Shown: positions 32,273 through 40,553, counted from the stretch's first letter. The stretch: 64,000 bases of DNA from Tumebacillus permanentifrigoris (GCF_003148565.1 NZ_QGGL01000001.1:453844-517843); one strand, 5' to 3'. The notes: a model not told the origin generated them from the letters alone. Made by a program: numbers and translations.

Positions 32273-32872
32273 ATGACGAACAAGCTGAGATATTGCCTCT
32301 ATGGATTGGGGATTGTGATCTTAACAATGGGGATTGCGCTCACGATCCGTTCCAATCTGGGAACGTCCCCTTTTGATGCGCTGCTGGTAGGGTTGTCCAA
32401 AACAGTCGGGCTGACGGTCGGCAGTTGGGAGATCATTCTTGCGCTGGTTCTGGTGAGCAGCAATGCCCTGCTCAGGAGAAAAAAGCCCGAGTTTTTGGGC
32501 ATGCTGACCGCCTTTATCACTGGGGTGGGGATTGATACTTGGCTATGGGTACTACCCGATTGGGTACAACCGGAAGCCGGATTCACCACGTATCTCTGCT
32601 TTGTCCTTGGCCTGATGATTACCGTCACAGGCACATCCCTTTATTTGTTGACCAACGTTGCCCCGATTCCGATTGACAGCCTGATGCTCATCATTCGGGA
32701 TCTGACACGCACCAATCTATTGTTTGCAAGAACCTTGATCTATCTGCTGCTCTTGTTACTGGCCTTCGTTTTTGCTGGGCCGATTGGCATCGGAACCGTG
32801 CTGACAGTCTGCTTCGGGGGCGTCCTGCTGAATGCAATGATGCCGCGTATGGAACGGTTTTTTCAAGAATAA
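32273..32872 (+). CDS. YczE/YitT-family membrane protein
   Basis: 199 residues, five or six membrane helices. Family features are GIALTIRSNLGTSPFDALLV near the N-terminus and NVAPIPIDSLMLIIRD in the third quarter, as in YczE/YyaS/YitT proteins. Biochemical role is unknown; B. subtilis YczE affects antibiotic (bacillaene/surfactin-type) production. It is divergent from the MarR gene that probably controls it. A GAGAGATCCCTT hairpin follows the stop. Confidence 0.85.
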   Translation: MTNKLRYCLYGLGIVILTMGIALTIRSNLGTSPFDALLVGLSKTVGLTVGSWEIILALVLVSSNALLRRKKPEFLGMLTAFITGVGIDTWLWVLPDWVQPEAGFTTYLCFVLGLMITVTGTSLYLLTNVAPIPIDSLMLIIRDLTRTNLLFARTLIYLLLLLLAFVFAGPIGIGTVLTVCFGGVLLNAMMPRMERFFQE

Positions 32873-32876
32873 AACA

Positions 32877-32948
32877 GAGAGATCCCTTGCTACAAAAGGG
32901 ATCTCTCGCATTTCTCGCTATGCAGTTCGTGCTAGTGCTTTAAAATGG
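32877..32948 (-). repeat. ssb-terminator repeat, copy A
   Basis: 72 bp, 58 identical without gaps to the 3' end of ssb plus its terminator at 33681-33752. Even the codons corresponding to Pro-Phe-stop of ssb are kept (CCATTTTAA on the minus strand). The hairpin AGAGATCCCTT/AAGGGATCTCT also serves as the terminator after yczE and after the YCII gene. Confidence 0.75.
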
Positions 32949-32966
32949 TAGTTATGTTACGCCAAC

Positions 32967-33053
32967 TCATTGGCGTGCAAGACCGGAGACGATCTTGGCC
33001 GACTCGATTCTCCAAATGCCATCGATGGTGCGATGGCCAGCGGATTCCCCCAC
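32967..33053 (-). pseudogene. Truncated ECF sigma factor (ECF42-like) remnant
   Basis: A 28-codon frame begins with GTG overlapping the YCII stop (TAGTG). It reads TIDGIWRIESAKIVSGLAR before TGA, which is the opening of region 2 of the sigma factors normally encoded behind YCII/DGPF genes (ECF42). Nothing downstream continues it. The break is at an ACGCCAA/TTGGCGT inverted repeat, followed at once by the ssb-terminator repeat. It looks like a deletion or recombination junction that removed the rest of the sigma gene. Confidence 0.7.
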
Positions 33054-33484
33054 TACCTCAGCTTCCTCTTAACACGTTCAAGCATTTCAGTTTCCCTGGC
33101 TATCGCTTCCGGGTCCTGAGTCAGTTCCGCCGCTTCGTACACTTGGCGCAACTCGATTTCGCCTTCGCCGAAGCCGTGCGGGTCTGGCATCCGCATCGCC
33201 CACTGGATCGCCTCTTCTCTCGATTTCACCTCGATCAACGTGAAGCCCGCGATCAGCTCTTTTGCTTCCGTGAAGGGTCCTTCTAACACCTTCGGTTTTC
33301 CACCAGGTTCCGGATAAGAGATGCGAATCGCGCTCGAGCTTGGGTGGAGTCCTTGTGCGGCAATCAGTGCGCCTGCCTCCGCCAGCTCCTCGTTGAACTT
33401 CCTCATAGCGTCAAAATGCTCTTGATTTGGCATGATGCCGGCCTCGGAACTTTTTGTTGCTTTGACAACCAACATGAATAACAT
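33053..33484 (-). CDS. YCII-related (DGPF-type) protein
   Basis: 143 residues; ATG at 33484 with AGGAGAGG 8 nt upstream. YCII fold: MLFMLVVKATKSSEAG at the start, KVLEGPFTEAKELIAGF (the DGPF-like motif, here EGPF) and IQWAMRMPDPHGFGEGEIEL. Such proteins are usually encoded directly upstream of an ECF42 sigma factor, with which they are functionally linked. Here only a 28-codon remnant of that sigma gene is left. The YCII protein itself is intact. Confidence 0.88.
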   Translation of the reverse strand: MLFMLVVKATKSSEAGIMPNQEHFDAMRKFNEELAEAGALIAAQGLHPSSSAIRISYPEPGGKPKVLEGPFTEAKELIAGFTLIEVKSREEAIQWAMRMPDPHGFGEGEIELRQVYEAAELTQDPEAIARETEMLERVKRKLR

Positions 33485-33680
33485 CGAAAATCCTCTCCTT
33501 GTCTATAATTTGCCTCTATATTGGCAACGAACGGGGGACACCGAAATCGACAGGTTGAAAAATTATTTTCTAATATCTTTTTCAACGCGCTCCAATGATT
33601 CCCTTCTCGCTCCAAGTTCAAAAATGAAAGTACACCGCGGCATGTTGGCCCTCCTTTTCAAATACACAGGTACAAAAACA

Positions 33681-33752
33681 AAGAGACCCCTTGCTACACA
33701 AGGGACCTCCTACATTTCTTACTATGCACTTTTTGCTAGTGTTTTAAAACGG
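33681..33752 (-). repeat. ssb-terminator repeat, copy B (ssb 3' end)
   Basis: Contains the last codons of ssb, a conserved spacer and the hairpin AGGTCCCTTGT/ACAAGGGG-type terminator. 81% identical to copy A, 732 bp away; the two copies bracket the YCII gene and the sigma remnant. Confidence 0.75.
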
Positions 33753-34466
33753 CAGATCATCATCCGAGATATCAATCGGCTTGCCATCATCAGAGAACGG
33801 GTCGTCGTTGCGCTTGGCACCGCCGCCACCTTGGTTCCCGCCGCCGAAGCCACCCCCGCCTTGGTTTCCACCGCCGAAGCCGCCCCCGCCTTGGTTTCCA
33901 CCACCGAAGCCACCTCCGCCTTGGTTTCCACCGCCGAAGCCGCCTCCGCCTTGGTTTCCACCGCCGAAGCCGCCTCCGCCTTGGTTTCCGCCGCCATAGC
34001 CGCCTCCGCCTTGGTTTCCACCGCCATAGCCGCCTCCACCTTGGTTTCCGCCGCCGTAGCCGCCTCCGCCTTGGTTTCCACCGCCGCCGTAGCCGCCTGC
34101 TCCAGCACCAGCGAAGTCGCCGCCCTGGCTGCCACCACCTGCGTTGTCACCACGATCAAGGAAGCGCACGCCTTCCGCGACAACTTCTGCGACGCGGACT
34201 TTTTGGCCTTCCTTGTTGTCGTAGCTGCGGATCTGCAGACGGCCATCCACTGCGGCCATCCGGCCTTTGCGCAGGTATTGTGCGCAGAGTTCCGCTTGTT
34301 TTTGCCAGACCACGATGTTGATAAAATCAGTCTCACGCTCGCCATTTTGGCCGGTGCGTGCGCGGTCTACTGCTAGAGAGAACGTCGCAACAGCAGTCCC
34401 GGACTGGGTGTAGCGCAATTCTGGATCGGCCGTCAGACGACCGATCAAGATGATGCGGTTCAACAT
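33744..34466 (-). CDS. ssb: Single-stranded DNA-binding protein with long glycine-rich repeat linker
   Basis: 240 residues. Residues 1-108 are the OB fold ([20 protein letters not shown], then [19 protein letters not shown]). Residues 109-218 are a linker with eight decapeptides GGGG(Y/F)GGGNQ, three with Tyr then five with Phe. The acidic tip DDDLPF recruits partner proteins. The linker is much longer and more regular than in B. subtilis SsbA (172 residues). The usual neighbours rpsF and rpsR are absent: ychF lies directly upstream. This could be a second SSB or an operon rearrangement. Confidence 0.93.
   Translation of the reverse strand: MLNRIILIGRLTADPELRYTQSGTAVATFSLAVDRARTGQNGERETDFINIVVWQKQAELCAQYLRKGRMAAVDGRLQIRSYDNKEGQKVRVAEVVAEGVRFLDRGDNAGGGSQGGDFAGAGAGGYGGGGNQGGGGYGGGNQGGGGYGGGNQGGGGYGGGNQGGGGFGGGNQGGGGFGGGNQGGGGFGGGNQGGGGFGGGNQGGGGFGGGNQGGGGAKRNDDPFSDDGKPIDISDDDLPF
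33826..34091 (-). repeat. Coding tandem repeat, 30-bp period, in ssb
   Basis: About nine copies of a 30-bp unit encoding GGGG(Y/F)GGGNQ. Copies differ mainly at the Tyr/Phe codon and at wobble positions, so the array is recent and probably variable in length between strains. Confidence 0.9.
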
Positions 34467-34549
34467 GGGATATTCCTCCTCATGAAAAAGTGCGCACCCC
34501 CTACTGGGGCACGTAATCGAGTTGCGCGCATCGAGGCGCGAACAGTCAA

Positions 34550-35650
34550 TTAGACGTTGAAGCGGAAGTGCATGACATCCCCGTCAGCTACCACGTATTC
34601 CTTGCCTTCCAGACGCACCTTGCCCGCTTCCTTCGCGGCATTCATCGAGCCGTAATGCACGAGGTCGTCATAGGCAACCGTCTCAGCGCGGATGAAGCCT
34701 TTTTCGAAGTCGGTGTGGATGACGCCAGCAGCACCCGGTGCCTTCGTGCCCCGGTTGATCGTCCAAGCGCGGACTTCTTGCACACCCGCTGTGAAGTAGG
34801 TGATCAGGCCGAGCAGTTTGTACGCTTGCTTGATCAGACGGTCCAGACCGGACTCCGGCAAACCGAGTTCCTCGAGGAACATCTGCTTGTCCTCGCCTTC
34901 GAGCTCTGCAATTTCCGATTCAACCTTCGCAGAGATCACGACGACTTCTGCACCTTCGCCAGCCGCGAACTCACGGACGCGCTTGACGTACTCATTCTCT
35001 TCCGCGTTCGCTACTTCGTCCTCTGCAACGTTGGCGACGTAGAGCACCGGTTTGATGGTGAGCAGGTGCAGGTCACGGATGACATGCTTCTCCTCCTCAT
35101 CCAAATCGACAGAACGTGCCGGTTTGCCATTTTCAAACGCTTCCTTGAGGCGCTCAAGCACGGAGATCTCCAGCACAGCTTCCTTGACGCCCGCCTTGGC
35201 GGCTTTGCGCGTGCGATCCATACGGCGCTCGATCGAATCGAGGTCAGCAAAAACAAGCTCGAGCTCGATCGTTTCGATGTCGCTCAGCGGATCGACTTTG
35301 CCGGCGACGTGGGTGATGTTCGAGTCCTCGAAGCAGCGGACCACGTGCGCAATCGCGTTGACCTCACGGATGTGTCCGAGAAACTTGTTGCCCAGACCCT
35401 CGCCCTTGGACGCACCTGCAACCAAGCCTGCGATGTCTACAAATTCAAAAGCTGTCGGGACAACGCTTTTCGGAATCACGATCTCCGTCAGCTTGATCAG
35501 ACGCTCGTCCGGAACTTCGACGACCCCCACGTTCGGGTCAATGGTGCAGAACGGATAGTTTGCTGCTTCCGCCCCTGCTTTGGTAATTGCATTAAAAAGC
35601 GTAGATTTGCCGACGTTCGGCAATCCAACGATACCTACTGACAAAGCCAT
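34550..35650 (-). CDS. ychF: Redox-regulated ribosome-associated ATPase YchF
   Basis: 366 residues, Obg-family P-loop protein: [30 protein letters not shown] (switch) and FVDIAGLV (G3). The NTP-specificity motif is NxxE-like, which favours ATP in this family. A helical insert and a TGS domain ([20 protein letters not shown]...) complete it. It binds ribosomes and limits oxidative stress responses in other bacteria. The same gene precedes rpsF-ssb-rpsR in B. subtilis (yyaF). Start ATG is well spaced after AGGTG. Confidence 0.95.
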   Translation of the reverse strand: MALSVGIVGLPNVGKSTLFNAITKAGAEAANYPFCTIDPNVGVVEVPDERLIKLTEIVIPKSVVPTAFEFVDIAGLVAGASKGEGLGNKFLGHIREVNAIAHVVRCFEDSNITHVAGKVDPLSDIETIELELVFADLDSIERRMDRTRKAAKAGVKEAVLEISVLERLKEAFENGKPARSVDLDEEEKHVIRDLHLLTIKPVLYVANVAEDEVANAEENEYVKRVREFAAGEGAEVVVISAKVESEIAELEGEDKQMFLEELGLPESGLDRLIKQAYKLLGLITYFTAGVQEVRAWTINRGTKAPGAAGVIHTDFEKGFIRAETVAYDDLVHYGSMNAAKEAGKVRLEGKEYVVADGDVMHFRFNV

Positions 35651-35714
35651 CTGGCTAGCACCTCCAAAAATAGTCCACTACCCATTATAACAAAATGTAC
35701 GAGGGAAACGAACT

Positions 35715-35730
35715 TGTTCCACGTGAAAAA
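35715..35730. promoter_or_regulatory. parS: parS site (near-consensus)
   Basis: TGTTCCACGTGAAAAA differs from the parS consensus at one base. It lies between ychF and the DUF3892 gene at the edge of the latter's terminator, about 18 kb from oriC. Confidence 0.7.
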
Positions 35731-35764
35731 AGGGCTCCAAGCCTGTGCGCCGGAACCCTTTTTT
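35726..35764 (-). terminator. Terminator of the DUF3892 gene
   Basis: AAAAAAGGG(C)TCC and GGA(A)CCCTTTTTT pair with one mismatch around a 14-nt loop; T-run on the minus strand. Shares its edge with the parS site. Confidence 0.75.
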
Positions 35765-35778
35765 GCAAAAGGTGCTGG

Positions 35779-36042
35779 TCAGCCCTCCAAATTGTCCTCA
35801 TGCATCGCCTGTTCAAAGGATGGTAAGCTGTCGAGGTTGCTCCCAGACTCCGGCTCTCCATCGCCCGTGCTGGAGTTGATGTACCAATTGCCTTCCTTAT
35901 CAAGCGCGGTGATCGAGTCAAACTGGCCCGCTCGTGCCTCCTCGATCGCCTGTTCGATCGAGATCACACGCCCGGTGTGGGTCATCACCTCAGCGATGTC
36001 TCCGTTCTGATCCTTCTGAATCGCGATGATCTTCTCCCCCAT
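35779..36042 (-). CDS. DUF3892 small protein
   Basis: 87 residues, acidic. The first 55 residues match the DUF3892 pattern: IIAIQKDQNGDIAEVMTHTG, RVISIEQAIEEARAGQFDSI and EGNWYINSS. No catalytic residues are known for this family. It lies 59 nt after the WYL gene and may share its SOS-controlled transcript because no terminator is seen between them. Confidence 0.75.
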   Translation of the reverse strand: MGEKIIAIQKDQNGDIAEVMTHTGRVISIEQAIEEARAGQFDSITALDKEGNWYINSSTGDGEPESGSNLDSLPSFEQAMHEDNLEG

Positions 36043-36101
36043 CCATAAACCCTCCTGTCGTTAGGCTATCTAGGAGGTAGAATGCGCGGGAGATGCGGTC
36101 T

Positions 36102-36344
36102 CTATCCGTAGCGGCGGCTGGATGACGACAGATGCGAACGCGGAACTTGCAGCGAGACGGCGAGGATCTGTTCGTGCAAAAACGTGCGCGGCTGGCGGCG
36201 CTTGTAGCAGTAGGTGTGGATGAGGTCCTCTGTGATTTCTCGCACCTGTACGACCCGCTGGGAGATCTCTCCGCTCTGCTTCATATAGATGAGGGAGACC
36301 GGGCGATGCTCCCGGTAGGCGATCTGCAATTCCTTGATGTTCAT
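36102..36344 (-). CDS. WYL-domain mini-protein under LexA-type control
   Basis: 80 residues that resemble a lone WYL domain (Sm-like fold): IAYREHRPVSLIYMKQSGEI, then RVVQVREITEDLIHTYCYKR and PRTFLHEQILAV, ending the family's R-x-F motif. There is no helix-turn-helix, unlike PafB/C or DriD regulators. WYL domains sense single-stranded DNA or nucleotides. Two consensus Bacillus SOS boxes flank the -10 box, so the gene should be induced by DNA damage. GGAGGTGA lies at the ideal distance from the ATG. Its biochemical role is open. Confidence 0.72.
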   Translation of the reverse strand: MNIKELQIAYREHRPVSLIYMKQSGEISQRVVQVREITEDLIHTYCYKRRQPRTFLHEQILAVSLQVPRSHLSSSSRRYG

Positions 36345-36378
36345 GTCGTCACCTCCACTTTTTTTACGAAAGGTATTG

Positions 36379-36392
36379 CGAACGTGCGTTCT
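36379..36392. promoter_or_regulatory. LexA (SOS) box 1
   Basis: CGAACGTGCGTTCT matches the Bacillus SOS box CGAACRNRYGTTYC at all but the last base. It lies just downstream of the -10 box of the WYL gene. Confidence 0.8.
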
Positions 36393-36402
36393 GTATGGTT
36401 AT

Positions 36403-36408
36403 ATTATA
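36403..36408 (-). promoter_or_regulatory. -10 box of the WYL gene
   Basis: TATAAT on the minus strand, placed between the two SOS boxes; the -35 region is covered by SOS box 2. Confidence 0.6.
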
Positions 36409-36410
36409 TA

Positions 36411-36424
36411 CGAACACACGTTCT
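36411..36424. promoter_or_regulatory. LexA (SOS) box 2
   Basis: CGAACACACGTTCT, same quality of match as box 1, 32 bp away centre to centre (about three helical turns), so two LexA dimers could bind on one face. Confidence 0.8.
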
Positions 36425-36442
36425 TTATGCCAGTCCTAAAAT

Positions 36443-36482
36443 TAAAAAAAGTCCCTCGCCCGCTGTTGCGGAGGAGGGACTA
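36443..36482 (-). terminator. Terminator of the yyaE operon
   Basis: AGTCCCTC ... GAGGGACT stem followed by seven T on the minus strand, 52 nt after the yyaE stop. Confidence 0.8.
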
Positions 36483-36533
36483 GCCACATGCGGAAAACCG
36501 CAGGGCCCTGGGAGCCATATTGCAAGATATACG

Positions 36534-38555
36534 TTACACCTTCGCCAGATTCACGAGGCAGTCGTACTGCGTAGAGCCGATGCCTAAGTCACTTCGTCTG
36601 TTCGATGTCAGGGTGTTCAACATCGTTCCTTTGATGCCCCACCAGCCTTCCTCGATCTTGATCGTGCGCTTGTGTTGGCCGTCGGTCACTTTGATCGTGC
36701 CGAGAATCTCGCCACGGTCATTGTAGACGCGGGTCAGGTCACCGTCACGAAGTCCAGTTTCCCGTGCAATCAGTGGCGATATCTCCACAACGGGTCGGTC
36801 GGGCATCTGGAGGACATGGTAGTACTGGCTGTTCAGCGATCGACGAGGATGGATCGTCAGCAGGTGGTAGGGATACCGTTCAGCCCGTTCCTTGTCTCGG
36901 TACGGGCTCTCCACCGGCTCCTCATACACCGGCAGCGCCGAAGCCCCGTCCTGCTCCGCCACCGTGGAGTAGAACTCATACTTCCCACTCGGAGTCCCAA
37001 ACTGATAATTCGACCACGCAACCGACTCCTCATGCGCCTGAACAATCCCTTCACGCTGCAACTTCTCCCGCGAGATCCCCATCTGTTCTTCCAACGGTTT
37101 CAACGCCACTTCCATCCACTGATGCACGCTGTCCCCTTCGCCAAACTCATGCCCGAACCCCAACTCTCTTGCCAACCCTTGTAGAATCGCCCAGTCCGGC
37201 TTGGTGTTCCCACGCGGTTCCACCACCCGGTTCACATAGGTCATATACGAATGCCACATCGAGCTGTACATGATATCCTCTTCCTCGAACACCGTCGTAC
37301 ACGGCAGGAAGTAATCGGCGATCACGCCCGTGTCATGCATGAACATATCCAGCACGACGACCGTATCAACCGTCGCATACGCTTGGAGCGTTTTGTTCGT
37401 ATCTGGCAACTGCCCCACCGGATTGGAACGCGTGACGAACAGTACCTTTACGGGCTCCTCTGTGTCTTGCACCGCCAGCATCTCGTCCGCTTCCGTGACC
37501 TTTGTAAACGCCCGGTATTGCTTCGGCTTGTCGTCTGCCATCAGCGTTGCATAATCGAACTTGTGTACTTGATTGCCGTACTGCACACCGCCGCCCGGAC
37601 GTCCGACGTTTCCGCTCATCGCGACCACTGCATCGATCAGGCGGATCGTGTTGCCACCGTTGGCGTAGCGCTGCATGCCCAGCCCGAGAATCGTCGCAGC
37701 TGCACGTCCAGAGCCGTACTGTTCTGCCAGCCAGCGAATGTCCTCCGCCTCAACCCCGGTCACCTCCGCCGCACGCTCCACCGTCCACTCTTGCACATAC
37801 GCCGCAAACTGTTCATATCCCACCGCATGCTCCTGCACGAACGCCTCATCCACCAACCCGCGATCCAGCAGATGGCGAGCGATCCCCAGCGCCAACGCAC
37901 CGTCCGATCCTGGACGCGGTTGCAACTGCTTGACCGCTTTGTCGCTCAAGTCAGTTTTTAACGGATCGATGATCACCAATTCCGCTCCTCGCTTCATCGC
38001 CGCTTTGAGGTAGGGCATCATATGCATGTTGGTCACGGAGACATTGCGCCCCCAGATCACGAACAGGTCGGTATGTGCCGCCAAATCATCCGGATGATGA
38101 CTCTTCGCGTATCCGAAGTCGTATTTCTGTGCTTCCAACCCGGCACCCCAGCAGATCGACCCCACCGTATCGGTAAACCCGCCGAACAGGTTGAAAAAGC
38201 GCTGTTCCAGCACCTTCAACAACCCTGACGAGCCATAGTCGTAGTGGTGCATTACCGCCGTCGCACCATACTGCGCACGTGCAGCCTGCATCTGGGCCGC
38301 AATCTCCTGGAAGGCTTGCTCCCAGGAGATCGGCTGCCACTCCCCGTCGACTTTTTTCAAGGGTTCCAGCACGCGTTCCTCATGGTGGTAGCGGTCGACC
38401 AGCTTCCGACCTTTGCCACAGAGCGTGCCTTGTGTGATCGGGTGGTCTGGATCGCCTTCAACTTTGATCAGTCGCCCGTCCTCAACGTGTGCGATCATCC
38501 CGCAACAATCCCAGCAATCGAGAGGACAAGCCGTTTTGATCAACTCGACCGCCAT
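36534..38555 (-). CDS. yyaE: Molybdopterin oxidoreductase YyaE
   Basis: 673 residues, DMSO-reductase superfamily. The N-terminal Fe4S4 binding motif is in TACPLDCWDCCGM and TLCGKGR. Molybdopterin domains follow, with IDPLKTDLSDKAVKQLQPRPG and a C-terminal dinucleotide-binding domain (LLTIHPRRSLNSQYYH). No twin-arginine signal, so it is cytoplasmic. B. subtilis has the homologue yyaE in the same neighbourhood near ychF. It overlaps the DUF951 gene by one base. The substrate is unknown. Confidence 0.9.
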   Translation of the reverse strand: MAVELIKTACPLDCWDCCGMIAHVEDGRLIKVEGDPDHPITQGTLCGKGRKLVDRYHHEERVLEPLKKVDGEWQPISWEQAFQEIAAQMQAARAQYGATAVMHHYDYGSSGLLKVLEQRFFNLFGGFTDTVGSICWGAGLEAQKYDFGYAKSHHPDDLAAHTDLFVIWGRNVSVTNMHMMPYLKAAMKRGAELVIIDPLKTDLSDKAVKQLQPRPGSDGALALGIARHLLDRGLVDEAFVQEHAVGYEQFAAYVQEWTVERAAEVTGVEAEDIRWLAEQYGSGRAAATILGLGMQRYANGGNTIRLIDAVVAMSGNVGRPGGGVQYGNQVHKFDYATLMADDKPKQYRAFTKVTEADEMLAVQDTEEPVKVLFVTRSNPVGQLPDTNKTLQAYATVDTVVVLDMFMHDTGVIADYFLPCTTVFEEEDIMYSSMWHSYMTYVNRVVEPRGNTKPDWAILQGLARELGFGHEFGEGDSVHQWMEVALKPLEEQMGISREKLQREGIVQAHEESVAWSNYQFGTPSGKYEFYSTVAEQDGASALPVYEEPVESPYRDKERAERYPYHLLTIHPRRSLNSQYYHVLQMPDRPVVEISPLIARETGLRDGDLTRVYNDRGEILGTIKVTDGQHKRTIKIEEGWWGIKGTMLNTLTSNRRSDLGIGSTQYDCLVNLAKV

Positions 38556-38758
38556 CAGCTCTCCCCTCCCTTGCTGCGCAACACCTTGCGCATATTGCGC
38601 TCAAAGTCACGGCGCGGGAGCAACACGCTGCGTCCGCACTTTACGCACTTGATGCGGATGTCCATCCCGAGACGCAGGATCTCCCATTCATTCGCACCGC
38701 AGGGATGCGCTTTTTTCATCTGTACAACATCACCCAGTTCAAACTGTTTCCCTTCCAT
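38555..38758 (-). CDS. yyzM: DUF951 zinc-ribbon-like small protein
   Basis: 67 residues: FELGDVVQMKKAHPCGANEW, then MDIRIKCVKCGRSVLLPR. The Cys-x-x-Cys and the earlier Cys suggest a zinc site. DUF951 proteins are found beside mscS and ychF in many Bacillota. It lies between mscS and yyaE and is co-transcribed. Function unknown. Confidence 0.88.
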   Translation of the reverse strand: MEGKQFELGDVVQMKKAHPCGANEWEILRLGMDIRIKCVKCGRSVLLPRRDFERNMRKVLRSKGGES

Positions 38759-38782
38759 ATCGCGTACCCCTTTGCTCTCGAA

Positions 38783-39679
38783 TCACGCCTTGCCTGTCTG
38801 CTGTTGCTTTTGCTTCTCCGGCTCGCCGTGGAACAGATTGACTTGCTTTGGATATGGGATTTCGATGTTCTCTCGCTCAAAGGCCAGCTTGATGCGCTCG
38901 CGCAGTTCGCGCCCGACCGCGTGATTTTCCATCGGTTTGCACTCCACCGTCATCCGCACGATCACTTCCGAGGGGCCGAAGTTCTGCACGCCGAGCACTT
39001 GCGGCTCGCCAGTTACAGCCTCATTGTCCGCTTTCAGTTGTTCGCCAACCTCACGCAAGACATGATAGACGCGCTCCAAGTCTTCCTCATACGCCACGGA
39101 CACGTCCAATACCGCCAGCGAATTCGTCTTCGAATAGTTGGTCACCTGCTGGATTTGGCTGTTCGGCAGGATGTGTACCTCGCCTTGATAGGCACGAATC
39201 TTGGTAACACGCAGACCCACTTCCTCGACGTTGCCACGAATATTGATGTTGTTGTTGATCATCACATTGTCGCCAACGCCAAACTGATCCTCGAAGATGA
39301 TGAAAAACCCGGTGATCACATCCTTCACGAGGCTCTGCGCACCAAAACCGATCGCGAGACCGATCACGCCGGCTCCTGCAATCAGTGTGGTGACATCGAG
39401 CCCAAGGTTTGAGAGCACCGTCAACATCACCATGAAATACACCACATAGTGCGTCACGTTCAACAACAGTGTCGTCATCGTCTTGCTCCGACGTTCGTCC
39501 ATCCGCATCGCGCGGGAACCAAAAATCCGTCCGATCGTAGAATCGGCCAGCTTCATCGCAAGTTTGGCGACGATCAAAATCATCGCGATCTTCAGGAGTA
39601 TCCAACCGGCGCCAATCCAAAACTCTGGATTGAAAAACTTCGCAGCAAATTGATCATAAGTCGTAACAAAAGTACCCAC
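38783..39679 (-). CDS. Small-conductance mechanosensitive channel (MscS family)
   Basis: 298 residues. Three N-terminal membrane helices; TM3 is the glycine/alanine-rich pore helix (TTLIAGAGVIGLAIGFGAQS). The beta domain follows with FIIFEDQFGVGDNVMINNNI, then the cytoplasmic vestibule and a Gln/Lys-rich tail. It releases solutes on hypo-osmotic shock. Similar to B. subtilis YkuT. Operon: CvpA-DUF3343-mscS-DUF951-yyaE. Confidence 0.92.
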   Translation of the reverse strand: MGTFVTTYDQFAAKFFNPEFWIGAGWILLKIAMILIVAKLAMKLADSTIGRIFGSRAMRMDERRSKTMTTLLLNVTHYVVYFMVMLTVLSNLGLDVTTLIAGAGVIGLAIGFGAQSLVKDVITGFFIIFEDQFGVGDNVMINNNINIRGNVEEVGLRVTKIRAYQGEVHILPNSQIQQVTNYSKTNSLAVLDVSVAYEEDLERVYHVLREVGEQLKADNEAVTGEPQVLGVQNFGPSEVIVRMTVECKPMENHAVGRELRERIKLAFERENIEIPYPKQVNLFHGEPEKQKQQQTGKA

Positions 39680-39696
39680 GTTCCAACCTCCTTGGC

Positions 39697-39939
39697 TTAG
39701 AGCGACGTATAGCCGTCTCCTTCCGGCTTAAAATAGCCGCGCACCACGATCTCTCGGTCGGAGATGATCTCGCGCACAGAATCATAGTCCTCCGGGGAGA
39801 AGTCGATCGCCAGCGCACACCCGGCTGTGACCGCCTTCGGGGTGGGGCGGATGTCGATCTCCAGCCCCGCTCCCTCCAACTCCGCCTCTGCACGCAAGGC
39901 ATGGTGCGTTGAATCAAATGCCACCAACCAAAAACCCAT
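39697..39939 (-). CDS. DUF3343 protein (putative Se/S carrier-like)
   Basis: 80 residues from the ATG at 39939 with GGGGTG 6 nt upstream. FWLVAFDSTHHALRAEAELE, then IDIRPTPKAVTAGCALAI carries the single conserved Cys, and a YDSVREII helix follows. DUF3343 has been linked to selenium-dependent molybdenum hydroxylase maturation and to sulfur or selenium carriage. A cysteine desulfurase-like gene lies 3.2 kb away, which makes the link plausible. No selD is present here. Confidence 0.8.
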   Translation of the reverse strand: MGFWLVAFDSTHHALRAEAELEGAGLEIDIRPTPKAVTAGCALAIDFSPEDYDSVREIISDREIVVRGYFKPEGDGYTSL

Positions 39940-39974
39940 CCTGCACACCCCGCGCTCCTATAGAATTCGAGACA

Positions 39975-40553
39975 CTACCAAACAATCAAGCGGTACAAGC
40001 TCCGCACAAACATCGAATGCATCAATTCCCCGTCGATCCACTGCAACCCTTGCAACCAGCAGACCAAGCCGAGCACGCTCACTAGATAGGTAGAGATCGT
40101 CGTTCCGATTCCCAAACCCACAAATCCACCCGCGATCTTCGAACGCCACAAGCCACGCTCATCGCGCCAGAGGGTTTCATAGACGCGCAGGATCATCTGC
40201 AAACCGACAAAAATAGTCCCGCCCATCAAGCCTAGCAACAGCAGATCGTACAAGCGCTCGACGACCGCTATCACATCTGGGCCTAAACCTTGGCCGACCG
40301 GGGTCGCCTTCGTGACATTCAAAAAGCCGCTCGATTGCGGCGACGTGTGGACGAGGTGTCCCGCCATCCACTTGGTGAGGGCGAAACTCCAACTTTTATC
40401 GACGAGCGCCCCTTTTAAAAAGGGGATCGAAAACGTCAGCAGGAACATCGGTGCCAGCAAGGCAATCGCGTCCATGCACGTGCGCCAAAATCCCCGTCTA
40501 TATCCAAACCAGACACACCATGATAGTACCACGGCGATACATAGGTCGACCAT
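39975..40553 (-). CDS. CvpA-like membrane protein
   Basis: 192 residues with four membrane helices at about 5-20, 30-48, 105-125 and 145-165. The layout and the IALLAPMFLLTFSIPFL and GFVGLGIGTTISTYLV helices resemble the CvpA/colicin V production family. First gene of a five-gene operon, divergent from yyaC. The similarity is weak, so the family call is tentative. Confidence 0.6.
   Translation of the reverse strand: MVDLCIAVVLSWCVWFGYRRGFWRTCMDAIALLAPMFLLTFSIPFLKGALVDKSWSFALTKWMAGHLVHTSPQSSGFLNVTKATPVGQGLGPDVIAVVERLYDLLLLGLMGGTIFVGLQMILRVYETLWRDERGLWRSKIAGGFVGLGIGTTISTYLVSVLGLVCWLQGLQWIDGELMHSMFVRSLYRLIVW

Noticed and set aside
33781..33999. Plus-strand proline-rich ORF ([10 protein letters not shown] repeats)
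   Set aside because: It is the exact antisense of the ssb repeat region; no ribosome site.
33824..34091. Regular 30-bp repeats resembling a CRISPR-like or minisatellite array
   Set aside because: The units are contiguous without spacers and encode the in-frame Gly-rich linker of SSB.
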